Assembly: GCA_964017195.1 (NCBI GenBank)
Contig: OZ024891.1
Location: forward strand, 6,907,994 to 6,971,993
Direction of reading: 5' to 3'
Source: Siderastrea radians
Lineage: Eukaryota > Cnidaria > Anthozoa > Scleractinia > Rhizangiidae
DNA: 64,000 nt
The notes below the pieces were generated by a model. That model ran no database searches, was not told the origin of the DNA, and saw only the letters and a program-made list of their open reading frames with translations. Numbering within the stretch: position 1 is the first letter of the stretch; each line of letters opens with the position of its first letter. This document shows, piece by piece, positions 23,810 through 35,149 of the stretch. The translations under genes were made by a program, and so were the position numbers.

Positions 23810-25357
23810 TTAAAGGGGCATAGTCACACTATTTTAGTTCACTTTAAAAATAAAAAATATGTCCTCACATCAATAGCCTCCCACGCAGTCGTTTTTAGGG
23901 GAGTCGTATTACCCTCCTCCCCACAAACGCCTGCTTACCCGAGTTCGACATTCCTTTCCGCCGCTTAGCCAATCACATTGTACCTACTTATGTCTGGTAG
24001 GTTGACCTTGACCGCAGGACGCTTTCGCGGGAACACTTGTAGATAAACATGATGCGCGGCATAAATTATAAAATGTTAGTGAACGTCACCTCAAAATCGT
24101 TGAATGCAGGGATAACTAAGTTTCCGAAGCTTTCAAGTGGCACACTGAACTTAGATTTTGGAGAAATAAATTTATTTATGGGCGCGATTTGCTCTGTTTA
24201 GACATTAAATTTATGATATCGTGTTGCAACCGGGCCGGTGATTCAATAAATCTTATAACATGATGCGCGGCACTGCGTGAATAACTAATTTTTTTTCCCA
24301 AAAGCATTGAATGCAGGAACAACTACATTCTCTGAGCTTTCAAATAGTACATTTAACTTAGAAATTCAGGAATATCTGCAGAAATCCGTCATAGCGATTG
24401 TAAACTAACAGTCCCTTCTGCTTAGGGAATATCATACGAGAAGAGCATGCGAACGCCCGTTGTAATAACCGCCTTGGCCCTTCGACGCGAAGATCGTAGA
24501 AACGTTAGCGGGTATGCCAGCGAACTTGAGTATTTCGCCGCTGAAACGCACTTGGTTGTTGTGCCATGTGTGATATTTTCATCTCATTTATTGGTTTATC
24601 ATCTCGTTCGGTCCTTTGCCGTCTTACTCTTTGCCTTTTCAAGTCGTAGAAGTCACGTATTTCCCTTCGCATTGCATTGCTCCATCAGTTTGAGAAGCGC
24701 TGAAGTCCTCACTGACGATGAACTTGATCAGGTAAGCAAGATCAACAACGCTTTGTCAGAAAAAGCGGGATAAAAGCGTCGCACAAGAAACACCCGCGTC
24801 TCTAGCTCTGAAGAAAAACAATCGTGGGAAATATAATACAGAAGCGTATGTTATAACGATTAATTTGATTGCACATCGTCAGACAGTGCCTCAATGGTGA
24901 TTGGTTAGATTGTCTCGCAAGTAAAACAATGGGAAAGGAATGTCAAACTCGGGTAAGCAGGCGTTTGTGGGGAGGAGGGTAATACGACTCCCCTAAAAAT
25001 GACTGCGTGGGAGGCTATCACATCAATGAACGCCCACAAATAATGGTCTAGTTTGTTACCAAAGACTATGTTACTTCACTGAAACTATTTTCTGTCGTCT
25101 GTTGCTACTGATGACACGGATGGAAATGGATTGCAACTTGACAAAATTAGGCTAAACTTTTCAAATTCTTTCAGCGTGTTGACATTAAATCGATAACAAA
25201 TGGTCGTGGTTTGTTTTCTTTTAATGAAATTAAGTTAATATGTTCCTTTAAATGTTCAAACACAATGTTGGGCATGCATGGATAAAGTTGGCTACCGATA
25301 ACTTTAGCACAGTTGTGACCAAAAATCTGCGAAATCCTCGTGACTATACTCCTTTAA
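23810..25357. mobile_element. TTAA-bounded MITE, copy 1, interrupted by a nested element
   Basis: The ends read TTAA-AGGGGCATAGTCAC and GTGACTATACTCCT-TTAA, an inverted repeat bounded by TTAA on both sides, as in piggyBac-type insertions. An uninterrupted relative lies at 34712-35090. The interior is split by the nested element at 23875-25017. Confidence 0.75.
23875..25017. mobile_element. Mutator-like MITE with long inverted repeats
   Basis: Left (from 23875, AGCCTCCCACGCAGTC...) and right (to 25016, GACTGCGTGGGAGGCT) ends are inverted copies for more than 100 bases. They are flanked by a 10-base direct repeat TCACATCAAT (23865-23874 and 25018-25027) that occurs once in the empty relative at about 34.77 kb. 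Long terminal repeats plus a 9-11 base duplication are the signature of Mutator-type elements. A 108-codon open frame at 24447-24773 has no transposase features. Confidence 0.8.
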
Positions 25358-25894
25358 GCACGTCAAGCAAAGGACAATCGTAATTCAATTTCTTCTTACT
25401 GTATTTTCATCAATTTTTGGTGTGCTGGCAATCCAATGCGAGACCCAATTTTTTTTGGGTGATGGCAGAAAGTTCGAACATTAACTCCAGCTGGAACTTT
25501 GCCAATATACATTATTTGATCCAGAGAAATCCCCCCCCCCCAAAAAAAAAAAATCTGATAGTTCCTAATACAAGTTTTAATGTACGTATATCAGGATATT
25601 TTTAAGACCTAAGCATATTTTATCACTGGGTTTTAGGGATTGTAGGAATGATTACCGTATGTAAAGCTCAAATTTTTCGCCAAAAACGTTTACCGACCAC
25701 TGGTGGCCCAACAAAGAAACTGGAGCTTTGAAGCCTTTAACGCGCGTATGGAAGTTAATGTGTTACTTGTGTAGGAAAGGGTTTCTCTTCAAGTCTGTTC
25801 TGCGGAATTCAAGTTAGAATCGACTGATGGAACACAGAGAACTTGGAAATGAGGAAAACGTTAGTATAATTTCAGTGCCCTGTTTTTAAGTAAT
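25358..25894. other. intergenic, nothing recognised
   Basis: It contains a C9A11 homopolymer stretch near 25531. No gene is supported. Confidence 0.4.
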
Positions 25895-26034
25895 ATATCA
25901 AACACGAGAAAGAGTGTTTCATCAGGATATCCAAACCCCGAGAAGTGGGTTGGAAAAACGAGGCGCAGCCGAGTTTTTTTGACCGACTTCGAGGTGTTTG
26001 GATATCTGATGAAACACTTTCGAGTTTTTGATAT
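25895..26034. repeat. foldback repeat
   Basis: ATATCAAACACGAGAAAGAG and GTTTCATCAGGATATCCAAA on the left pair with TTTGGATATCTGATGAAAC and TTTCGAGTTTTTGATAT on the right around a short G/C-rich centre. A hairpin-type MITE or remnant. Confidence 0.65.
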
Positions 26035-26985
26035 GGCTTCTCAAACCATTCATAATTCTTGGAGAAATTCAAAGCAAAAGTTCGCAAAACTTTATGCTAA
26101 TTAAGATCCGGTATTCAAACCACCGTCACGGTAGTGATTTCCTTTGTTTTCTCCTTATGAATTATTAATGAGTTTGAGAATGCCAAAGAAAGTAGTCTTG
26201 CATACCTCGTGGCACTTTGACACTTTAACGCGACACAAGCATTATTGCGAGCACACTCGAAGGGAAACGAACAGACTGTTTCTTCTCATGTTGTCCTTAA
26301 TCGTCTTCACTTGGAATTAACGTAACATAAGCATATGAACTGGCAAGGAAAACAAGCTTGTTTTTTCTGCTAATGCTAAAGTTCTAGTCAGGACATCATA
26401 AGAACCTGGCTGTTTGTTCTCGTTTTCTTTGTGCTTATCCTTGTGTCGTTGCTGTTCTCACTATACTTGTGCCTATACCGATGTCTCTAGTGAAAGTCAA
26501 GCCTATTTGTCTAATTTCAATTTCGCGGGCTATGTAAAATTACTCTAATGTGTGACTAATTTTTGTTATGCCATAACAAAAACTAATACGGTATACGAGC
26601 TAGAAATTAGACATTTAATTAATAGGCCAAAATAAACGAGGGTTGAGTCATTATAGCTAGAAAACCTGAAAAGCAAACAAGTATAAACTCCAAAACCGTT
26701 CAAGAAACAACAAGGATTTTCTAGTCTCTATTTTAGCACGTGCAAGTAACGATGCAGAAGAATATAGAGGAAGAATAAAGATTGATAGTGTAGATATGTA
26801 GGCTCTTTTCCATCAATTTGTTATCCTAGGAACAAAAAACAAACAAACAAAAAACAGAACAAAAACGAAAAAATAAGCAAAAATTAAAATAATTGTACTC
26901 ATAATGGTTTCTTTGCATTAGTACAATTTTATTGTTCAAAAACGAAAACCAAAAAAAAAAAATGAAAAAGTACTATAGTATACAA
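26035..26985. other. intergenic, nothing recognised
   Basis: A/T-rich with A-rich simple sequence near 26830-26970. No exon or promoter is supported. Confidence 0.4.
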
Positions 26986-27300
26986 AGTGAAGTATTTTCC
27001 CGATGCTTTGTAAAAACAGTTTGGCGCCAACCTGTTTGTGTAACTATGCTTGTCCAATGCTAATCAGTCGTAAACGTTTATTTCTGGCATTTTATAGCAG
27101 GTTACTTTACTTTTAACTCGATAATGGTGAAGTATTTTCCCGATGTTTTTGCAACCGTTTGGCGCCAAACTGTTTGTGTAACTTTTCTAACGCTAATTAG
27201 TAGTTGAAGGTTTATTTCTTACATTTTATCGAAGGTTACTTAACTTTTAAATTGATAATGGTGTCATGAAGACACCGAAACGTCGTTTTATATCGTTAAT
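26986..27300 (+). repeat. tandem duplication in a Penelope-like terminus
   Basis: Two imperfect copies of about 140 bases (start words GAAGTATTTTCCCGATG at about 26990 and 27129) share GTTTGGCGCCAA, CTGTTTGTGTAACT and GGTTACTT blocks. The second ends in a hammerhead-like motif. Internal tandem duplication of a terminal repeat is usual for Penelope-like elements. Confidence 0.55.
27252..27284 (+). ncRNA. hammerhead-ribozyme-like motif (U3/A8 variant)
   Basis: Core TTGATAA (consensus CTGANGA), an extra T, a 6-bp stem II (GGTGTC/GACACC) with an ATGAA loop, then GAAAC and GTC. The two departures from consensus (C3 to U, G8 to A) would restore a base pair with each other. The layout matches the motif at 29177-29226. 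Activity is unproven. Confidence 0.45.
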
Positions 27301-29175
27301 TTTTGCTTGTTTGCATCAGTAAAACTGTAGATAGTACATAGTGAGGTATCCTCCCGATGCTTTGTATTGTATTTTACCTTTTTCAAATTAAAAAAAAAAC
27401 AGCACGTGGACATTGTCTTAGACCATTTTTAACCCTTTTTAAAAGCCCTAACAGCGAGGAAAATGAAATTTCTCTTTACATTATCACTACTTGTTCAAAC
27501 ATTCAAGTGATGAGAATAGATTAAGTGATCACGAAGGATAAGATGTCTTGATATTTAGACAAATTCTCCTTACTAGTTCCATAAGAAATGTATGGAGAAC
27601 AGTAAGGAGAATATGTATTTTCATATCAGGGCTTAAAGGGTTAAAGATCATTGTAGTTTGTTAGTCCCAAGTCATAGCTTCAATTTTGACTACTTTTTAA
27701 CTTTTTTAATTTAGTTTTTAGGACGATACAGGGTTAGTGTAGAAATACTATGTTGTTTGAACAGTGAAAATTGCATCTTTATGAAACAGAGCAGCTTTTA
27801 AACTCAACTCAAAGATATCACCTTCGCGTGGAGCAATCACCAGCTGGAGTAAGCCTTGTGCCAATATATACTTTTTTCCATAAGCCACGCACCTCTTCGG
27901 AACCTGTAATTTTATTGGCTTCCTATATCACGCACCTCTATTGTTTTAAGGGCTAGGGTCATTGTTTTATTGTTTGTTCTTTTGTCTTCTCAGCCAATCC
28001 TGTTAAGCCTTCCGATAGGTGCGTACCGCCTCCTTTTTTCTCCTTCCCCTCCTTGGCCAAAGCCACAGATTGTTGTGTTTGAAAAGTTGCTCTGTTAGGC
28101 AAGGAGATAGAAACCCTCCCTGTTTAGTCAAATAAAATTATTTGCTATGTGACTATTGAGGCTGGTAGAAGTCATTGCTCATAACGTGAATCGAGGCATA
28201 CACAACCAGACATGGTTGGGTTGCTGGGTAGGCTGAATTTCCGCCGCTCTCTCGAGTCCGGTCTTTGTTTCTCATTTCCCGAACAGCGGCTGGTAATCGA
28301 CCCTAGTTGCCGGGGAGATGTCAGAAACAATTCAGTTCGCACCCCCGGATCCTCTCCCTATTGCTAGCTCCCTCTCCCCCCTCCTCGTGTAGAAGTCCCG
28401 TTTTATGTTTCCCCCCCTACAAGCGAAAAATGAGCTGTAACTCATCAATCGTTTGCCCTTCCACAACAACTCCTAGCACTGTTTTTTTTTTCTAGCTACG
28501 CGAGCATTAGCGTAACGACAAGCCCGAGGACCAATACAATTCCTTTCCCTTAGTTGTAAGTATGACTAGTGTCGCAAGCGGAAGCATAATAGCAAGTGCA
28601 TGAGTCTATTTAAACTGAAACGCAGGCACAAGCACAAGGAACAACACGGTATGATCATTTCGCTTGCGTTTGCGTTTACGAGAATGTGCTGGGAAATGGA
28701 ATTCTAGATATGGTTGGTAGAATCCAAAGTCCTTTTGTGGTGATAAAATAAAGGCACAAATCTTGCTTGGTTGGAAAGCTCGCCAAGATTTGGCATCGTT
28801 TTCGATGTCATCGATTTCATTCAGAAGGCTTGACAAGAGCCCGCGAAAAACTACGAACGGTGATGCGCAGAATGTTTTACCTTTCTGAAATCCCCTCCAC
28901 CCAACAAAGGACTGAATCCCCCCCCCCCCCCCCCCTCTGGTTGCTGTATCTACTCTCCCCAATCTTCCTCTTCTTTTAAAATCCAAGATGGCGGCTTAAG
29001 CGTTCGCTCGCCCCAACGACATCGTTGGCGTGAGTCTTCCTGGACATAAATGGTCATAAATGGATACCAAATTGGACGAGCACGAGTTCCTGCTATCAGT
29101 AAATTATACTTATAACTAAAAGGTCTTGGTAGCAAGAAACAAGTTAATATTTTGAAGAACAACACAACACTTTTT
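27301..29175. other. intergenic, low-complexity patches only
   Basis: It holds a poly-C run near 28918-28935, a T run near 28482, and a CAAGATGGCGGC word at about 28985 that resembles a YY1-type promoter motif but has no associated gene (the ATG there meets a stop after two codons). Open frames on both strands lack features. Confidence 0.4.
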
Positions 29176-29176
29176 A

Positions 29177-29226
29177 GTTTCAAAGACATGTTTCGGCATC
29201 CCTGATGCCATCCTCAGTTGAAGGAA
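29177..29226 (-). ncRNA. hammerhead-ribozyme-like motif of a Penelope-like terminus
   Basis: On the minus strand: CTGAGGA core (fits CTGANGA), one extra T, a 6-bp stem II GGCATC/GATGCC with an AGG loop, GAAAC, a two-base loop and the cleavage triplet GTC. Flanks TTCAA and TTGAA can form stem I with one unpaired base. Minimal type I hammerheads with a tiny stem III are known in Penelope-like retroelements. All core bases are present, so this is the best ribozyme candidate in the window. Confidence 0.6.
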
Positions 29227-29427
29227 AAGTTACAACAAAGCTATTAATATGCAATATAGTGATTAGAATTGTAAATGAAAATGTATAGCTAACTAAATTT
29301 GCCCAAAAGTTAGCGATAGGTAAAACTTTTTGGTGAAGGAAAAACCAACAACAGATTCTTTTCCAGATTCACGAAGAAAGGAGCCCATTCAAGTGCAACT
29401 GTCCTATTACAGCGCGCTTAATGAAGC

Positions 29428-29819
29428 GTACCGTATTTACTCGAAAGAGCGCGGCGGCGCTTATTAAATTTTTCGACTTCCTGGTACGACGCTTATTTGA
29501 GCACGGCGCTTATTTGGGGGCGGCGCTTATTTCAAACTGGCTACTTGTGAATGACAGTCAGATGTATTGTTCATAACAATAGCATAGGAAGGACTTCAAA
29601 AGTCTAAATCCCTTTTGCACATCCAAATAAATAACAATAACAGCAACAACAATATCAGCCGTATAAGCATTTCAGCATTAGCCATGTCAAAAATCAACAA
29701 GCGCCGCATTGTTGCTGGGAGGATGCGGCGCTTATGCAGGGGCGGCGCTTAGTAATACTTTTTGCTCCTAAATGCGGCGCTTTTTCGAGAGCGGAGCTCT
29801 TTCGAGTAAAAAAGGGTAC
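29428..29819. mobile_element. MITE with GTACCGTATTTACTCGAAAG ends
   Basis: The left end and the right end (CTTTCGAGTAAAAAAGGGTAC) are an imperfect inverted repeat. The interior repeats GCGGCGCTTATT words in both orientations. It is of the same general type as 2951-3648. Confidence 0.65.
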
Positions 29820-31107
29820 ACTGTCCAACGCGTACACTGTCCAATTAATGCTCACAGTTTTAGCGTTTTTATATAATATTTTGTATCTTGTTTTATAGTT
29901 TATATTAATCTTATATCTTTTTATCTGTACATAATTATTTTAATTTTATAGGTCCTCTATTGATAGCAGTTTTTTTTTACAGTGTAAACTACTGACAGAG
30001 TCACCCTATCGAAATAAAGGTTTCTATCAGGACTGCTTAAACCCAATCAGATCAGATACCCGAATAGCAGCTACACTCTCCTGAAAGCCCTTTCTCTGGA
30101 CAGGGCTAAAGTCTGACTCTTTTTGGCCTGTGAGCAGGCGAACAGGCTCTGTGAGTAGTTCGCGCGAGTAACTTGGCGGCAGAGCTGCGACTCACTCGCC
30201 GGCGACAGAAAAATGGGGCGACTTCTCGCTTCTTTTCCGGCGCGCAATTCGCGGCTCCGTCGCCAAGTTACTTGCGTGGCCAATAAGTGAAACACGTATT
30301 CCTTTGAAAATAAAGTACCTCGAGAAACACTTTTACGACAGAGAAACACTTTTACGACACCACCTTACGCCAGTCATTGATTACTGTTAATTGGCGTGTC
30401 CAGTGACCACGACTGGTTCCCTGTAGTTGAGAGACCCACTATAGGTTTCCCCTTTTCCTTGAGTGCATAGTTAATGAATGATAGTTTCAGGAAGCCTCGC
30501 ACCCTCCTTTTTTATCTGTTAACTTACTCACGGAGTAAAATAAACATATAACAGTTCCAACCCTGGCAGTGCAAAAACAACTTGCTAATAGAAATCTGTG
30601 AGTTCGGACACCCAGCCGCAGTTGCTCCAACATGTATGTCACAACCCCTTTGTTCCCTCCTTTGAGGTCTGACAGGTTTCTAAACCATGTCACTTTCTAT
30701 TATTCTTTTGAGCGTTCGCGGTATTCATCGCTTGAACGTTGCGTTTCCACGTAGAAGGGTTCGCTCGCGTTCTCCCGAACCATACCGACCGAAAAAGATG
30801 GCGCTTACCAGTTAGTCCACCGACTCCTGGGAGAGAGATTATATACAAAAGAATGATATTCTCTAGGCTATTCCCTAGAATGAGTTACTTTTCCATTTGC
30901 ATTGCATGCGAATATTGCGAGGAGTTTTCGCAAATTGGTAAGCACCAGAGGTATTCCACCAACCACCGCCAACGGTTACCACCCTGAAGATTCTTGGGTT
31001 TAAGGTTTACAATTACAATTGGGGATTCGTTTTGAAATTTAGAGTGAAAGACAGTTGCTTTTTCGAAATGACCTTCTCTTTATTCAGCACAAGGACTGAA
31101 CAGTGAA
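29820..31107. other. intergenic, nothing recognised
   Basis: A 17-base word (GAGAAACACTTTTACGAC) is doubled at about 30322-30358. No gene is supported. Confidence 0.4.
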
Positions 31108-31291
31108 CTGAAGGAGATGGCACATAGACTGCGAGTAGTCTCTAATTTTGAGCGCGCGCCAAATTTCGTGGAGACGCGACTCGAGGGAATTTTCGGCGCT
31201 TCCAAGAAATTGTGCGTGTGCGTGTGTATTTCGCTCTCTCCTCAATTACCATCGCCAAAATTAGAGATTACTCGCAGTCTATGGCACATAA
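31108..31291. repeat. foldback repeat
   Basis: AGATGGCACATAGACTGCGA at the left is an inverted copy of TCGCAGTCTATGGCACATAA at the right, continuing through AGT(A/T)(C/A)TCTAATTTT on both arms. A hairpin-type MITE is likely. Confidence 0.65.
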
Positions 31292-31513
31292 GGTAAGTTC
31301 GTTTAATATGGAAAGGGGGGAAGGAGGGAATGAAGACGTTGAGCGGGGAGATGAAAGTTTTGGGGTGTGTGTTGGGGGCTCTGGAAAAATGATGGGGTCA
31401 CACGGGGGCGCAGAATTTTTTTTTAATATGACCTGTGTAGTTTTTATTTCCGCCCTAATAAATAATAACAAGCACGTTTCCAGTACATAACAGAAACTTT
31501 CTTTATTTGAGCT

Positions 31514-31807
31514 TTAATTATTGTCTGATACTGACAACATCCCCTGCTCTTTGTCTTCGTCTTCTTCATTGATGAAATCATCTTCACAGGAGTCTGATGT
31601 ATTGGCATTATTGGCATTGGCTTTAAATTTCCTTGCTCTTAGCGTAGCTAAATATGCCTCAGTGTGTTCTACGTCATCTGGCATTACATCCATTTGGATG
31701 AGACACTTCATCTCTGTTTTATGAAATCTTGGGAGAAGCTTAATAGTCCCCAGTTGCTTAGCCCCATGGGTTTGCACAAGCAGCTCGTGAGTTTGTTTGA
31801 TTTCCAT
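31514..31807 (-). CDS. possible small gene or 3' terminal exon (97 codons)
   Basis: The open frame reads ...KLLPRFHKTEMKCLIQMDVM..., then an acidic C-terminus (SCEDDFINEEDEDKEQ). An AATAAA on the same strand (31498-31503) lies right after the stop, as in a compact 3' end. Composition looks protein-like, with a helical basic N-terminal half and an acidic tail, unlike the surrounding chance frames. I recognise no family. The ATG at 31807 may not be the true start: AG acceptor candidates lie just upstream on that strand. It could also be a processed retrocopy. Confidence 0.35.
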   Translation of the reverse strand: MEIKQTHELLVQTHGAKQLGTIKLLPRFHKTEMKCLIQMDVMPDDVEHTEAYLATLRARKFKANANNANTSDSCEDDFINEEDEDKEQGMLSVSDNN

Positions 31808-32852
31808 AGTTTTCTGCCGTTTGACCGTCTTTCTTTTTTATTCTTCTTTCGCCGCTTCACTCTTTTCCTTTCTTGAGCAGCAACGGTGTCTCGAGTAAAA
31901 TGAATGCTCAGACGAGTGTTTTAGGATGCTGCGTTAGAAAGATAAGTTCATTACTTGCCCAATTTTTGGTACAATTTATCGCGCTCTTGCAATCTGAACT
32001 TCATAGAGGCTGTCTTACCCGCAATTCAATTCAAGGTACTCATATAATTTGAATATCTGGGAGTCAAATATAATGGCCGTCATGTGTTGAGGGTAAATAT
32101 TAACTTAGCGTAGCTATGCTACTATCGGGGAGGGGGAGGGGGCTATGAAATTTCAGTCATGCTGTTTTGGGGGGCTTTGAATATTAATGAAAACGTGAAG
32201 GGGAGCTTGGATCTTTTCAGGTAAATGATGCTGCATCTTCATGCCCACCCCTCTCCCCTACTTCATATTAAATGAACTTTCCCTAACCATTTACAATACC
32301 TTGCACCTCCAGGCTCTATGGCATGCAACTGCTGCATGCAGCATGTTCGTTTCAAGCCGCCGTGAAATGTTTTCTTGGAATTTTTTGTGATCCACTTGAT
32401 TTCCAAGCGATAATAGTAGCGATAATAAGATCCCTTTAGGCCTTTCTGCATTGAGCTCCCAACCTAGTACCCAGGCGTTCTCCTCCCGCTGACGTCCCGA
32501 AATTTCGCGCCAAGCCGTGGGTACAAGGATGCCTTCCCGTGAATCTTCACAACTCATTCGATTCTGGTTTCGCTGGAGAGGAGCATTCGAAGGTGAGGTC
32601 ATTTTCCACTATCGAGCACTTTTTCTGTTTATTTGTTGTTTCCATTTTCTGTTTATTACCCCGCCGTCAGGACGGGGTCTAGCAATACTCCTTTTTTTTT
32701 TTTTTTTTTTTTTTTTTGTCGTGGTCAGTTGCCCCAGACCTCCGCTCGGTCAAAACAATACTTGCCGGTAAACTTTGTTCATTTAGTGTTTATTCGCCAG
32801 AATTTTCATGAAAGTTGCTGTAGAAAATTACTGGCGATTTAATGGCATGAAA
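31808..32852. other. intergenic, T-rich tract
   Basis: A poly-T run lies at about 32690-32717. No upstream exons for the minus-strand frame at 31514 could be identified here. Confidence 0.35.
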
Positions 32853-34430
32853 ACTCCTTCGATGAAAGCAAGAACGAAGGTGCTAGCGAGCTTTGAAGCT
32901 GGCATGAATTTGCCAAACCTGCCCTGGCACGTAAACATTACATCACTGAAACACAAAAGGTGATCCGGGGAAGTCCCTTGCTTTCGCCAAGTTGAAAAAT
33001 TCAACAGTGAAATGCAAGCATATTTTTGGCAGTTTTGCTTTGCTTCGCCGAAATCTTTAGGGAAAGTTGTGTAGAAAAGTACAAGAAATTCAATGGAGTT
33101 GACTTCTCTTCAATGAGAGCAAGGACGAAGGTGCTAGCGAGCTTTGAAAGCCAGTGATTCATGCTACGTGCCGTAGCACATAAACATTACGTCATTGAAA
33201 CACAGAAGCCGATTCGGAGAAGTAAACTTGCTTGCGCCAAATCACTCATCGAATCACGGCCTAAAATAGACTTTTACGGTTTTTCATAGCTACCAGTTTC
33301 CTTTAGATTTTAGAATGAGTTTTTTATCAAGAAATCTATTTAAATTTCCGTGCCCTTGCTATTTAGAATTACGCTGACATGTCAGTTCGTTTATTTAAAA
33401 AGAACGTGACTTAACTGAGTCACGCTATGGTCAAAATATTTCGTCACGTTCTTCTTCGCGAAAGCTACGACAAGTGGATGACTAAGGATGAGGGATGGGG
33501 TTCATACTATCAGGGATTCATGTTACCACAGGGAGAAGGGTGCGGAGCAGACGCATAAGGGGAAATGGCAGCAAACACAGGTACGATAAATCATCAACTT
33601 TAAAATTTACACCACTTGAGCTCGTATCTTGAGTGACCGTAATATATTTTGCTCCCTGGGAGGAGGAGAAAAACGGCGGGGTCCAATGAAAGCAGGAACG
33701 AAGGTGCTAGCGAGCTTTGAAGCTGGAATGAATTCGCCTAACTTGCCGTGGCGCGTAAACATTACATCACTGAAACACAGAAGCCGATTCGGGGAAGTCC
33801 TTGCTTTCGCCAAGTTGAATAATTCAACAGTCAAATGCAAGCATTTTTTTGGCAGTTTTGCTTTGCTTCGCCAAAATCTTTAGGGAAAGTTGTGTAGAAA
33901 AGTACAAGGAATTCAATGGATTTAACATTTCTTCGACGAGAGCAAGGACGAATGTACTAGGGAGCTTAAGTTTGAAAGCTGGCATGAACTCGCGATCGCT
34001 ATGAGCTTAGTAATTTATGATGTAAAGTATGTATGTATGAGTGCCAAGAAGTGAGTAATACTGCCCTCCATAATTTCCCCCCGACCACAGGCCTTAAAAG
34101 TAAGAAATTAGAAATGAGAACCAAGATAAAAGAAAAATCTTTGACCCCGGCGGGATTCGAACCCACGACCTCCGGATTAGAACACCGTCGCTCAACCAAC
34201 TGAGCTACGAGGCCAGGCTGAGTCACGCTATGATCAAAATAATAGTTTCATCACGCTTTTCGTCACGCACGCTAAAACAGGATGATTAGGCAAGTCGTGC
34301 ATTGATTTATATTATCATCGCAAGCACGTGAAAGCTACGATAAATCACCAACTTTTACCTGGCCGTAATATATTTTGGACCCCAAGGGCAGAGAGAACAA
34401 CGGCGGGGTTAATGCCCCCTGGGGCTTTTC
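32853..34430 (+). repeat. cluster of local duplications
   Basis: A block with GAACGAAGGTGCTAGCGAGC and GGCAGTTTTGCTTTGCTTCG occurs at about 32853-33090 and 33680-33900, with a partial copy at 33105-33240. A second block (GAGTCACGCTATG...AAAGCTACGA...CCGTAATATATTTTG) occurs at about 33417-33660 and 34218-34375. The arrangement suggests successive insertion or duplication of one family. Confidence 0.65.
34142..34214 (-). tRNA. tRNA-Arg(UCU)-like gene or tRNA-headed SINE
   Basis: A 73-base cloverleaf on the minus strand: acceptor GGCCTCG/CGGGGTC with two wobble pairs, D arm GCTC/GAGC, T arm GTGGG-TTCGAAT-CCCGC and discriminator A. The anticodon loop GTTCTAA gives UCU (Arg). A-box and B-box promoter words are intact and a T5 run follows within 10 bases, fitting a Pol III terminator. 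Two of five anticodon-stem pairs mismatch (27-43, 31-39), which argues for a pseudogene or SINE head. It sits in a duplicated repeat cluster, which supports the SINE reading. Confidence 0.55.
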
Positions 34431-34711
34431 TTGTTTAAATTAAGTGAGGTGCTGCAAGAACACTGATCAATGCATTAACTGATCAGATTCCTTTGAATAA
34501 CTTGCATAATTTATGCCGAGGTAGAAACTTCCATAGAGAGACCATTGTTCCTATAGAACATTCAAACTAAGGTAGCATATTCGTTCGGCATGCTGTAGTC
34601 CTAAAATTTCAACTTGATCATTCCTTAGTTTTGTTTTGTTTAAATTATGATGTAATTTGCTTATCTGGTTAAACACATTAGCTTGAAATGTCCACGCTGA
34701 ACGTTTGTGCT

Positions 34712-35090
34712 TTAAAGGGGCATAGTCACGCTATTTTAGTTCACTTTAAAAATCAAAAATATGTCCTCACATCAATGAATGCCCACAAATAATGGTCTAG
34801 TTTTGTTACCAAAGACTATATTACTTCACTGAAACTATTTTCTGTCATCTGTTGCTACGGATGGCATGGATGGAAATGGATTGCAATTTGAAAAAATTAG
34901 GCTAAACTTTTCAAATTCTTTCAGCATGTTGACATTAAATCGATATTAAATGGTCCTGGTTTGTTTTCTCTCAATATGTTCCTCTAAATGTTCAAACACA
35001 ATGTTGGGTATGGATAAAGTTAGCTACTGATAATTTTTAGCACAGTTTTGACCAGAAATCTGCGAAATCTTCGTGACTGTGCTCCTTTAA
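34712..35090. mobile_element. TTAA-bounded MITE, copy 2 (uninterrupted)
   Basis: Same ends as 23810-25357 (TTAA-AGGGGCATAGTCACG and CGTGACTGTGCTCCT-TTAA) and the same interior, but without the nested element: CCTCACATCAATGAATGCCC is continuous. It provides the pre-insertion state. Confidence 0.75.
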
Positions 35091-35149
35091 TATATGTACA
35101 TGTCAACATAGCTGGGCGAATTCTTATGCCTCATTGCTCCTTATTGTCT

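Noticed and set aside
24447..24773. Open frame inside the Mutator-like MITE as a transposase or captured gene
   Set aside because: No DDE or zinc-finger features and no recognisable host domain; the element is too short to be autonomous.
28606..28986. 126-codon minus-strand open frame
   Set aside because: It includes a translated poly-C run (Gly run) and repeat words; no domain.
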